This document shows, in pieces, positions 52,005-62,700 of a stretch of DNA of 64,000 nucleotides (positions are counted from its first letter, which is position 1; the number at the start of each line of letters is the position of its first letter). Source of the stretch: Symbiodinium natans (Eukaryota > Sar > Dinophyceae > Suessiales > Symbiodiniaceae); assembly GCA_905221605.1 (NCBI GenBank), contig CAJNDS010002425.1:365001-429000 (forward strand), given 5' to 3'. The notes below the pieces were generated by a model. It did not search any database, was not told the origin of the DNA, and was given only the letters and a program-made list of their open reading frames with translations. Position numbers and translations under genes: made by a program.

Positions 52005-55000
52005 ATGCCGCCAAAGGGAAAGGCAAAGAAGGAGCGAGCCGGTCACCCTTATTCCGTTTCCTTTAGGGTTTAGGTTCCAGCCCCTTTAGGCAAAAAAAGA
52101 TGTTTCCTTCTTCCTAGGTTGATCTCGGGTCTAGCTTGAACTTTAGGGCACGGCCTCAAACCGGGATGGGAGGACGTTCGGTTTGGGAGTTAGGCACAGA
52201 AGTTTCATACCCCATATTCACAGCAGGGCGCCCAATCCAGCGCACTATTTTGATGTCGCTCCAAGTGCAGTCTAGGGGTTAGGTGATGGGTTAGGGGTTT
52301 CGATTCTGTACCAAAAACACCCAGATGTAGTTCCATATTTTAGCTAGGTTGCTTCAGCATTATGTCTACTATCTCATACTAATCGTAAAGACGCGGTACC
52401 CGAAGAACAACTACCATTGGAGGCCTGTGTCAGGGGTGGCTTGCTTGTATAAGCTCTAAACCCTATAAGACCTAAACCCTAAACCCTAAAAACCCTATCA
52501 CCCTAAACCCTAAACCCTAAACCCTAAACCCTAAACCCTAAACCCTAAACCCTAAACCCTAAACCCTAAACCCTAAACCCTAAACCCTAAACCCTAAACC
52601 CTAAACCCTAAACCCTAAACCCTAAACCCTAAACCCTAAACCCTAAACCCTAAACCCTAAACCCTAAACCCTAAACCCTAAACCCTACACGACGTAAGCC
52701 CTAAACCAAAATAGCATTCAGGAGGAGAAGGAGCTCGAGGAGAAGGATGAGCCCGAGATCGCTGACGGCGACGACGACAGCGATGATGAGTCGGATGAGG
52801 AGGGTTTAGGGTTTAGGGTTTAGGGTTTAGGGTTTAGGGTTTAGGGTTTAGGGTTTAGGGTTTAGGGTTTAGGGTTGGGAGCTTCTTCGGCGTTTTAGCA
52901 TTTCCGGTAGAAGGCATGGTGTACTGCATGCTGCGGATCATGAGTACCTTTACTCTAAACCCCTAAACCCTAAACCCTAAAACTGGCATCCTACATGAAC
53001 CCTAAAATATCTGCCCTAAGGCCCGTATACATCAAGACGAGTTGCAGTAAGATGCGGTCCTTATAAAACCCAACCTTTTAATGCCGTACGTCATCCGCAT
53101 CTTGTAGTTCGCAAAGTACTTTCGGGGTACTAGGACCCACAGTGCTTGTTCCCTTTGTATAGGGCTTAGGTTCCCTTACCCCAAAATGAAACCCCAAAAA
53201 ACAAGAAGGGTACCCTTTTTATTCCTAGGTTACTCGTGGGTCTAGTTGAAGACACTTGTCTCGCTTCAGCTTGTGTGTGTGGTAGGCTTGGATCTGGCTT
53301 TGGGGAGTTCGGGTTTAGGGTTAGGGTTTAGGATTTAGGGCTTAGGGCGTAGGGCTTAGGGCTTAGGGTTTAGGGTTTAGGGTTCAGGGTTCAGGTTACA
53401 GGGTTTAGGGTTTAGGGTTTAGGTTTCAGTTGCCTGCGGCCTCGGGTGTCGCACTTGACTTAGGGTGGTGGGCTAGACCCGCCCGAGCGATGCCCTTCTT
53501 ATTCCCTTCGCTGTTCAATCTGGGTTCTGGTGACTTTGGCATTTTGCATAAATGTCTGTAAACCCTGGATAGCAGTCTTATCAAGCCAAACAGGGTCCCC
53601 GGCCACCGGATTGCGCACGTGGGTGACAGTCGCCTGTGGGGGGGATGGCAAGTCCTACGTACCCCTAACCCTAAAACCTTCAGCCCCGAACCCCAAGCCC
53701 TAAACCCTATATGCACGCGCAGCTCCAGCTCGCAGAGAGGACATGCCTGCATTGGAAGGAGGCGCCAAGGACGAGAAGCACAAGCAGAACAGGCAGAGCG
53801 GCTTCGGGCGTTCGAGAGTTGGGAGAGGAAGGTCACTGCTTCACATATTTGTAGTGTTCAAGAGTCTTCTCGGACTAGCTGAAGGAGCGCTATACGTGAA
53901 CGCAATAATATAATTACACTTGTAGTTCCCTCTCAACCCTTATCTCGGAATATTTATTTCAGACAGTTTTAAAAGGGGCCAACCTAGGAAAAAGTCTGGC
54001 AAGCTGAAAAAGGGTTTAGGGTTTAGGGTTTAGGTTTGTGGGGTGCAGGGTTCCGGAAGCACTCAGCACTAGCCAGGTCCGAGAAGAAGAGCCGCAAGGC
54101 AGTCGGACCCCCAGTCTGCATGAGACATCGCAGGGGGTTTAGGGTTCAGGGTTTAAAGAAACCCCGAGAGGGCACCATTCTAGGATTCCCAGTATGGGCC
54201 CTTAGTAAACCATTTGGATTCCTTGTTAGGGTTTAGGGTTTAGGGTTTAGGGTTTAGGGTTTAGGGTTTCATATCACACTTTAAGTAGCAACCCCTATAA
54301 ACAAGGGTAACTTGGTCATAGTTGGGTATCACTTTACATGTTTCAGGGTACTTAACCCAATAAGGAATATTTTGCATGTTTAAGGGCACTTAAACCCAAT
54401 AAGGAATAACAGTGTATTTTTTTCATACGATCCCAACCATGAACTAGGTAAGGAAACCCAAAACCCTAAACCCTAAACCCTAAACCCTAAACCCTAAACC
54501 CTAAACCCTAAACCCTAAACCTTAAACCCTAAACCCTAAACCCTAAACCCTAAACCCTAAACCCTAAACCCTAAACCCATACATACTAAGGGCCCATGGT
54601 TCCAGCCCTTGGTGTGCCCTTGCTGAATCCCTAAGCCCTTAGATCCCTGGCAGTGTCAACTGGAGGAAGATATTGAGGTTTAGGGTTTAGGGTTTAGGGT
54701 TTAGGGTTTAGGGTTTAGGGTTTAGGGTTTAGGGTTTAGGGTTTAGGGTTTAGGGTTTAGGGTTTAGAGATCACAGAGTTCCACGAAAGGGCCCAGAAGT
54801 TCGACCACGCAGTCGTTTGAGTGTCCGATCATACGGGTGCATGAAGAGGTAATGAGGACTCTTTGCTTCACCCAGTAGGGCACCCCCAAACCCTGTCAAA
54901 GCACGAAGCCCTTATGCATCCCATTGCCCAGAACCACTCGAAAGATCAAAACAAAACCCTAAACCCTCAAACCCTTATAGCCCCAAGACCTGAAACCCTA

Positions 55001-58000
55001 AACTCCCATATGCCCAAAGCCCAAGCCCAGCCCTCGAGACTCGAGACAAAGTTTGGGGGGTTTACGATAATAAGGGACCCCTATATAGAGCCACAAATTC
55101 TAGGATCCCGTTATCAACCCTCAACCCTAGGTCCTTGTAAACCCGAAACCCCAATAAGGTACCCCTAATATCGTAACCCCCCCCACTTCTTGAGGTCTCC
55201 AAGCTGGGCATGAAACCCATCCCAGGCCTCGTCGCTAGATTTTGGTTTTTTGCCTGTGGCTTAGGCTTTAGGGTGTAGGCCTTTTGTTTTATGCTTCAGG
55301 GTTTAGACTTTGGTTTCAGGGTTATATGGGGTTCTTTCGGGTTGAGAGTTTTTTGCTAGGGCTCTTTAGGGTTATTTAGGATGCTTTGGAGTTATACAGG
55401 CTTCTGGAGGGTAGGGTCGCATGTGGTTCCGTAGGGTTCTTGAGGGTTCTGTAGGATTCTAGGTTTATTTCGGTGCGTTTGATGCCAAAAGCGCTGCGCG
55501 GCCTCAGCCCCAAACCCGACGTTCTACGTCACGCCCAGTTGAGTTCTTCCCTTCTCACGAAACAATGAGGGACTCGGGCAGCTTGTACTTCGGCTGCAGC
55601 TGCCCCCACATCCCAACACCGTTTGAGGGTTTAGGGTTCAGGGTTTAGGGTTTAGGGTTTAGGGTTTAGGGTTTACCGGCTTCTGGGCACCAGGCCCGCA
55701 AGCGATCTGCGAAACCCTAAATCTACCAGGCTTGCACTTTGGCTAATGGGCTCTTGGAGTGCAGTTGAAGATATATACCGCTATTTGCTTAAGAACCACC
55801 CGACCCCCCCCCCAAAAAAAAAAAAACAAAACAAAATAATAATAATACATAAATAAAAGTAAAATAGATAAATAGAGAATTAGAACAATATTCTTCCGTG
55901 CTTATGATGATGATGATTTTTATAAGTATTAGTATTATGATTGTGATCATTTTTGGAGGGGATTTTAAGCAAATAGTATTGTTCAGGACGGAGCTTCCCA
56001 ACACCGAAAGCCCTGAGCATCCCGTCTTCACTTGGGGTTTAGGGTTGAGGGTTGAGGGTTTAGGGTTTAGGGTTTAGGGTTTCGGCCCCCGCCTCCAGGA
56101 ATCACTCGCGTGACTGTCAAGAAGAGCACCAGCCTTACGCGAGCACACAGCTGGCTGAACCTGGTTTGTGGTTGCGGGTTGGAGTGTTCCTCTTTATGCT
56201 AACCGTCCTTAGTAGGGATTCTAATTGGGGGTACTATATCCCCTGTTAAGGACTGTTAGTATAAGGGGGGACATCCCAAGTTGAGGGCGTTCTGCTGTGG
56301 GTCGAAGAGACCCCTGTAGGATTGCACCGAGATGCAGTACGGGTTTCCTTCCCTACCACGCAAGACGGCAGGTGTGTCAGACAGCATCGTCATAGGTGTC
56401 CTCTGTGATTGGGGGGCAAGTGGCAAGGATTTGGGGCTTAGGGCTTTCAGCATTTTCAGCAGTAGTATGAAAGGATATGTGACTCATGACTCAATCAAAC
56501 TTGCCCAGGCAAGAACATCCTTTTCGTGATTGCGAACCCCGATGTGCACAAAGCGCAGTCCTCCGACACGTGCCCCTCTACGCGGAAGCACTTCAAATCC
56601 TGTGCTAAACCCCAGGCTATGCTCTGTGCATGCTGTTCAAGGAAGCCCTAAACTCCCTAAACCCTAAACCCAGAACTCCCCCTAGACCTGTAAGATTTTA
56701 AACCGGAATCCTCAGTGGCACCTCTTTCTCCAAGTACCCGAACACCCTACGCCCCCCAAACCTCTAAGACCCTAAGACCCTAAAACCATGCAACCTGAAA
56801 ACCCTAAAAGCCTAAGACCCTAAACCGTTAAACCCCAACACCCCACCCACCCACCCGCCCGCCCACCCACCCACCCACCCACCCCACCCACCCACCCACC
56901 CACCCCCGAAACCGAAACTTGCCTGAACTTTGCTGCCTCTGAGTTTTGGGCGTCGGGGGAGTCTCACCCCCCCCCCCCGCCCTATGTAGCCCTTTACAAC
57001 GGCTCAACCCTTCTACCCTAAATCCTGAACCTCCATCAGGGCATGTAAGGTGCCTGGTTCCTTATTTTCCCGGCTAAGAACTGCTAAGATGAAGGTTCCG
57101 GGGGGGGAGATCCCTATTTCTAGCCCCATTTGAAGGGCTGTAGCAGAGCAGGTTTAGGGTTTGGGGTTTGGGGCTTAGGGTTTAAGGTTTGGGGTTTAGG
57201 GTTTAGGGTTTGGGGTTTGGGGTTTAGGGTTTGGGGTTTAGGGCTTGGGAGTTCCCTGCTACGACCTGGCAAGAGACGCAGGTACATCGTCTTTGGGGAG
57301 GCCAAGGTGGAAGATCTCAGCGCGCAAGCGGGGCGCCGAGATGTTGAAGTCGGAGGGGGGGGGAGGGGTTTCGGGTTTGGGGTTTAGGGTTTAGGGTTTA
57401 GGGTTTAGGGTTTAGGGTTTAGGGTTTAGGGTTAGAGGGGAACAGGGAAGGGGGGGGGGGGAGTGATTGGCAAGGTGGCCCTCTGTCAACCCTGTAACCT
57501 CATTGTTTACGGTACTAGTAACCGAATAGTGCTACCAGCGAGCCCAAAAAATCTATGATTGACGCATTTGAAGGGAAACCGTAAGTTCAAACACCTCCCG
57601 GATAGCTTCGGACAGGGTCTGCATTGCTGTTCCCGGACTCAGGGTACTGGATTTAGGGTTTAGGGTTTAGGGCTTGAGAGATGGTCTTTCCTGCTGCCGG
57701 CGTCTTTGCTCAAGCAACCGAGGAGTAGCCGACACTCCCTCAACACCACGACACTCTAAGCCTGTTGTTTGCTTAGTAGCTGAGTGAGCACAAATTACAC
57801 TTTTCGGGATACTATAATTTCTACAAAACCAAAAGTGAACCACTTTTGGGGGGCTTATGAACTCAGCAACTAAGCTTGCCCTTCCCCCGACTCTCAGGCC
57901 AAGCGTGCCCCTTATCCTGGAGTTGTCACGTTCATGCCCTGCACTCCTACAAGCCCACTCACGCGAGGTGCTAGACCCGAACCTGTGGCTGATCCCTCGT

Positions 58001-61000
58001 ATACCGCACACCCTTGACCTTACACTTCTGACCCAAGTACAGCTCCCAAAATACACCTGACAGCCTTTAACTCTAAACCAAAGAACCCAAAATCCTACCG
58101 GTAAGCCTGCTGGCCCTCGGCCCCATTTTTGTCTCGTGGGCCTCCTGCCGCATCGCCGTGTGGCTCTTGGCAGCTTGCCGGTGGAAGGACCCCCAGATGG
58201 TGAAGACCCCAAACCTTAAACCCTTCTAGAGGGACCCCCAGATGGTGAAGACCCTAAACCCGAAACCCTCAACCCGAAACCCTAAACCCCAAACCCTTCT
58301 ACAAGGACCCTCCCAGATGGTGAAGACCCTAAACCCTAAACCCTAAACCCTTCTACAAGGACCCCCAGATGGTGAAGAAGGGCAAGAAAACGCAGGGCCT
58401 GGTGCTGTCCAAGATGGGCGGAGCCGACTCGGCTCAGGCAGGGGCATGGAGGTGGAGCCCAGACCTCCTCTCAGGGCTTAGGGTTTAGGGTTTAGGGTTT
58501 AGGGTTTAGGGTTTAGGGTTTAGGGTTTAGGGTTTAGGGTTTATTTAGGGGTTAGGGTTGAGGCCCCTACACCCTGGTGGGGGGCTGAAATTCTTCCAGA
58601 CAATGGTAGAGGCTCTTCCCGCTGTGCACCTCAGGCCCCAAAATCCAAGAAGCAGAAGCAGAAGCTGCGGAAGCGTCAGCTCAAGCAGAAGTCGTCCTCC
58701 AAGACAGGACGTCGCGGGTTTAGGGTTCAGGGTTTAGGGTTTGGGGTTTAGGGTTTAGGGTTTAGGGCTGTGCAAGTTCTGCAGGGGACGACTTGCAAGC
58801 AACGGGCCTGTCATAGCTATATCTTCAAAAGACAAGCATAAAGACTCTTTCTTCGGGTTATTTTAGTTCTACGCCAGGGTCCCGTTTTCGGTACCTTCTG
58901 CATCCCTAAGTAAGCAGGGACCTCACTTGGAGCAACACCCGTGTGCGTGTGAACGCTGCTCCTCTAGGACCGGGAGTAAGGCCCGTTTTTTCCTTTTTTT
59001 AGGGTTGGGGTTCCCTTATAATCCCCTTAAAAGCAACAAGGGTACCCTTTTTATTCGTAGGTTACTCCCGGGTCTAGTCCTTATCCCAGGAGGACGTTCG
59101 AAGCCAACGAAGCCGGTGACGTATGAGGCAAGTGAGTCCATGGCTGAGGGCTAAACCCTAAGCCCTAGACCCTAAACCCTGGGGTTCCAGTGCAAAGGTG
59201 TTGAAGGTTAAGTTTCCTTTTTGCTCTCGCACATCTGTCCGACAGCGAGCCGATACCCTTAGCCTTACCCGCCCCATGAACCCTAAACCCCCTATGGGTG
59301 TTCTCCACATGTGAGTTTACGACAATCAGGGACCCAAAATGGAGACCCCCACATGATGGGATTCCCTTGCTAAAAGGACCCCAATAGGGTACCCTAATTT
59401 CGGAAAGCCACATATTGGGGTTCTTTTGGGTCCCCTGTATAGTACGTCACCTTATGAACAGGACCCGCCACAGGCTGCAGGGACCCTACTTGGAGGTTCA
59501 TGGTACTTACTAACCAATTATAACTGTACTTATAACCCTACTTATAATACCCCTAAAGGGCCTTATAGGGGTTATCCCAATTATAAGTAGGGTTATAAGC
59601 CCAGTTATAAGTGGTTATTAAGTCCCATGAACCTTCAGGTAGGTTCGAGAACTGCCCTCATACACCCACCCAAAGAACCCGCACGAATCCGATGACCCTG
59701 GAGGAGGACAGCGGATCGGAAGAGGCCTCGACCTTAGGGTTTAGGGTTTAGGGTTTCGGGTTTCGGGTTTCGGGTTTACGCATAGGATTCCGAAGGCGAC
59801 TTCGCTAGGTAGGCCCGGAGGATACGCAACGCTTCTGCCCGGACCCTAAACCCTAAACCCTAGAACCAATCTTGAACTCCCAAAGTATCTGGGGGTTTGG
59901 GGCTGCGGTGGGATCGCAGAACCCGAAGTAGCAGCAGAGCATCGCAGCTCTTTGGAGTTTCAGGTTCAGCGTTCGAAGTCTACGGGCTTGCGGGTGAGGG
60001 TCAAAAACTTTTTAAGGTTTAGGGCTTATGGGCTTAGGGTGCAGAAGCCCCAAGAGGCTCTCACGAAGGGAGCTGGCCCCTCGCGCTTAGAGACCCGGTT
60101 CATGTGTCATAAGGCTCAGGGTTCGGTGGTTAGGGTTCAGGGTTTAGGGTTTAGGGTTTAGGGTTTAGGGTTTAGGGTTTAGGGTTTAGGGTTCAGGGTA
60201 CACGCCAGGATGTCTTGGCTTCTAGGCTGGAGGGGTCCAAGGCTTGGGATTCACGATTTAGAGGTTGAAGCTTCGAAGTTTATCCTTGTTGGAAGGGTTT
60301 TGGAAAGAGGTCTTGCTTGGCATGTTTGTGCGTTGAGGCTTTCGGGTTTAGGGTTGAAGGGCATGAAGATGCCCCTTACCAGATCTCTTTGTCATAGTGG
60401 GGTAACATCTTAGATACTTAAACTCAATAAGCAAGAGAAATTTCGTTTTCATACTATCCCAACCATGAACTAGATTAGAAAGACATGAGAAGAGCATGGG
60501 TTGTCACAGGAAGTCTCCGAGGACGACGTGGACCCTGCCGAGAGTGAGGGCTACTTTCTCAGCCAATAGAACTTTGAACTTTTTTGGGTTGCCTTATTTT
60601 TTTAGAAATAGTAAAGATTACAACCAGCCCATAACTGTGTTTTTTGGGGTTTCCTTATTTAGTAGGAATAGTAAGTTTAACCTTTTTATTCCGGGGCTAT
60701 TGGAGAAGTAAGGCTACATGTCACGTTTGACCGCCTTCCTGTCCCTCTGCTTTCACTGACACCCTTTTTGAACTTGTAGGGCCTGGTTCGTTTTCTTGAC
60801 TAACCAACAGAAGAAAGCGTGTCAGCTCATTATACCGTGGTTGCGCCATCCAAAACCTTAAACCAATAAATACATACGCATAAGTTATAAGTGTATATAG
60901 ACAATAAACCCTAAACCCTAAACCCTAAACCCTAAACCCAATTCTTCATTCTTTCTCAAGGCAGAAGAATGGGAAGAGCCACATCAGTGCCATCGGTCGG

Positions 61001-62700
61001 AATGTGGACAAGCCCACCAACCTGAGTATTGGCAAGTTCTTGGCCACGCATCTCGGCGCATTTAGGTTTTTCCAGTGTGCCCGCAACAGTCAGCGCTACG
61101 TTACGGCTTTCTTGGGGACTTTGGGTGTTCAGGTTTTCTACTATTTGCTTAAGAACCTCCAAAAACATAGTATTCTTCCTCAGAAGGGTAACAAAGGGAA
61201 GAGTATTATTGTTATTATTATTCTTCTTCTTTTTATTATTATTACTGTTCATATTACTATTATTTTATTCTTGTTATTATGATTAGTATTTTTTAATTCT
61301 TTGGGTTCTTTAGCAAACAGTAGTTTTGAGTTTAGGGTTTTTGGGGGGTTTGGGGGTTCCGAGCTGGCCTCGTTGTCATACCCTCACCTGGCCTGGAATC
61401 TAGGGTTTAGGGTTTAGGGTTTAGGGTTTAGGGTTTAGGGTTTAGGGTTTAGGGTTTAGGGTTTAGGGTCTGGATCCTGGACAATACCAAAACCGCGCCT
61501 CATACGGGCCGGTTGTCATAAATCCCACAGTTGTAGAAGCTTCAGAACCAAGGCACGCGGACATCTTCAAGATTGACAAGAGCAACGGTAGTGTTTCGCT
61601 GAAGTAGGCCGTAAATCGCCTCGTTGAAGATCTCGGATGATAGTAGATGTTTCTCAGCCCCAGCGCACCAAACTTATGCCCAAGAGCCTTTCCTGAGGGC
61701 TTTGTGCCTCATCTGCAGACAGCACTTGGAGGTTCAAGGTACTTATACCCCCAATTATAACTGCACCTGTAAGCCCCCTAAGTCCTCTAAGTAGGGTATA
61801 TGTAGACGTCTGTAAATGGGGTTAGAAGTACCCATGAACCTCCAAGCAGCAAGCAGCAGTTCCCAGCCCAAAGTGGCTGATGAGTTCAGCAACGCGCCGG
61901 CGTCATGATGGGCAGCAGTCCTCAGACAGGCGTCACCGAGATGACGGTGGTGAAGCCGATGGAGAGTTCCTATAGCCCCCCCTTAGGATTTGATATGCTT
62001 CCCTTTACAGAACACAAGGGAATACTTAAACTAGTATACTCATTATGGTTCTATAAGGGGAGTCTAGGTTCGGTCAGCACCATCAGCTTTTGAAATGACC
62101 ATGCGACTCCATCGCGCGCACTGGGCAGAGACGCGCAGGGACCAGTGGATGAACAAGACTGGCAGTCGGCTTTCCGGACAGTTTCCCGTAAGCAGCCCGT
62201 AAGCACAACTCCTCGACTCTACACCCCCTACACTAAACTCCTGTGATCCTAGACCCTAAAACCTAAACCCTAAAACCTAAACCCTAAACCCTAAACCCGA
62301 ATCAAATCCCCCTGAAATCTACACCAGGAGGGCTTTGGCGGCTGGCCGCCTCTAAAAATCCTGACAAAAACGAGGCGACTTGGGTTCCAGGTTTAGGGTT
62401 TAAGGCTTCGGGTTTAGGGCTTAACCCCGAAAACCCCTCTGACCTACAGCCAGAAAGCTTATAGGGCCTGAGCCGACCCTGTACACCCCCAAACCCTTAC
62501 ACCCCAAATCCTTAGGGTTTAGGGTTTAGGGTTTAGGGTTTAGGGTTTAGGGTTTAGGGTTTAGGGTTTAGGGTTTAGGGTTTAGGGTTTAGGGTTTTAG
62601 GGTTTAGGGTTTAGGGTTTTAGGGTTTAGGGTTTAGGGCCGCCCATACCTCGCAAGACTCATCAGGCCCAGGCCAATGCCGCGCAGCAGTTCACGCAGGG
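52005..62700 (+). CDS. NACA: Nascent polypeptide-associated complex subunit alpha (NAC-alpha), 9 exons, 3' end missing
   Basis: Exons: 52005-52031 (MPPKGKAKK), 52722-52803 (acidic, DGDDDSDDESDEE), 53738-53792 (DMPALEGGAKDEKHKQN), 54077-54101 (SEKKSRKA), 55195-55225 (VSKLGMKPIP), 56099-56125 (ITRVTVKK), 56509-56569 (KNILFVIANPDVHKAQSSD), 57282-57327 (YIVFGEAKVEDLSAQ), 62666-62700 (AQANAAQQFTQ). Every junction from exon 2 on keeps phase and rebuilds the NAC domain word by word (KQN-R-SEKK, PIPG-ITRV, KK-S-KNILFVI, DT-YIVFGEAK, AQ-AQA). Donors: GT (introns 2, 4, 7), GC (3, 5, 6, 8), GA or GC for intron 1. NAC-alpha binds nascent chains at the ribosome with the beta subunit. The C-terminal UBA domain should follow beyond 62.7 kb. 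Intron 8 is 5.3 kb and contains another exon chain. Exon 3 uses GAG|A, the one acceptor without G. Confidence 0.9.
52038..52136. mobile_element. Family D element at the 5' end of NAC-alpha intron 1
   Basis: The sequence following the first NAC exon (TTATTCCGTTTCCTTTAGGG ... CTCGGGTCTAG) matches family D from its tenth base or so, so the element abuts the exon and contributes the intron's beginning. Confidence 0.55.
52495..52687 (-). repeat. Longest CCCTAAA array in the window
   Basis: About 26 nearly perfect units, in NAC-alpha intron 1, shortly before exon 2. Exon 2 is followed at once by TTTAGGG units (52803-52874). Confidence 0.95.
52803..52874 (+). repeat. TTTAGGG array that forms the donor of NAC-alpha exon 2
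   Basis: The exon ends ...GAGGAGG and the intron starts GTTTAGGGTTTAGGG: the first repeat unit is itself the 5' splice site. Confidence 0.85.
53126..53235. mobile_element. MITE-like element, family D
   Basis: ACTAGGACCCACAGTGC left, GGTTACTCGTGGGTCTAG right, in NAC-alpha intron 2. Confidence 0.65.
54465..54577 (-). repeat. CCCTAAA array
   Basis: About sixteen units in NAC-alpha intron 4, followed 100 bp later by a TTTAGGG array (54677-54767), an inverted pair within one intron. Confidence 0.95.
56179..56280. mobile_element. MITE-like palindrome, family B (copy 3)
   Basis: TTGGAGTGTTCCTCTTTATG left, AAGGGGGGACATCCCAAG right; occupies NAC-alpha intron 6. Confidence 0.7.
56840..56906. repeat. 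(CCCA)n microsatellite
   Basis: CCCA/CCCG tetranucleotides in NAC-alpha intron 7. Confidence 0.9.
58184..58377 (+). repeat. Four copies of an exon-edge segment between CCCTAAA units
   Basis: GGACCCCCAGATGGTGAAGA occurs at about 58187, 58231, 58304 (with one extra T) and 58358, separated by CCCTAAACCC-type units; the last copies also share the preceding CCCTTCTACAA. Only the fourth continues into an open coding island. Confidence 0.85.
58360..61607 (+). CDS. Unidentified lysine-rich protein, nested in NAC-alpha intron 8
   Basis: Four islands with AG|G acceptors join in phase: 58360-58437 (DPQMVKKGKKTQGLVLSKMG), 58635-58717 (SKKQKQKLRKRQLKQKSSSK; donor GG|GTTTAGG), 60961-61065 (NGKSHISAIGRNVDKPTNLS, IGKFLATHLGAF) and 61553-61607 (HADIFKIDKSNGSVSLK then TAG). 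The middle is strongly basic, like a nucleolar or RNA-binding protein, but I do not recognise the family. No start exon found; the preceding exon should end just before FYK near 58351. It lies on the same strand between NAC-alpha exons 8 and 9. Either it is a nested gene, or the exon at 62666 does not belong to NAC-alpha. Confidence 0.5.
58963..59077. mobile_element. MITE-like element, family D
   Basis: CTAGGACCGGGAGTAAGG left, GGTTACTCCCGGGTCTAG right; closely similar to 38672-38784. Confidence 0.75.
59487..59643 (+). mobile_element. MITE family A, full copy
   Basis: CTACTTGGAGGTTCATGGTA left, CCCATGAACCTTCAGGTAG right; near-identical to 38126-38281. A shorter copy lies at 61723-61847 (CACTTGGAGGTTCAAGG ... 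CCATGAACCTCCAAGCAG). Confidence 0.85.
61398..61468 (+). repeat. TTTAGGG array
   Basis: Ten units, in the last intron of the nested exon chain. Confidence 0.95.
62515..62638 (+). repeat. TTTAGGG array before NAC-alpha exon 9
   Basis: About seventeen units with three TTTTAGGG variants, ending 27 bp before the exon. Confidence 0.95.
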
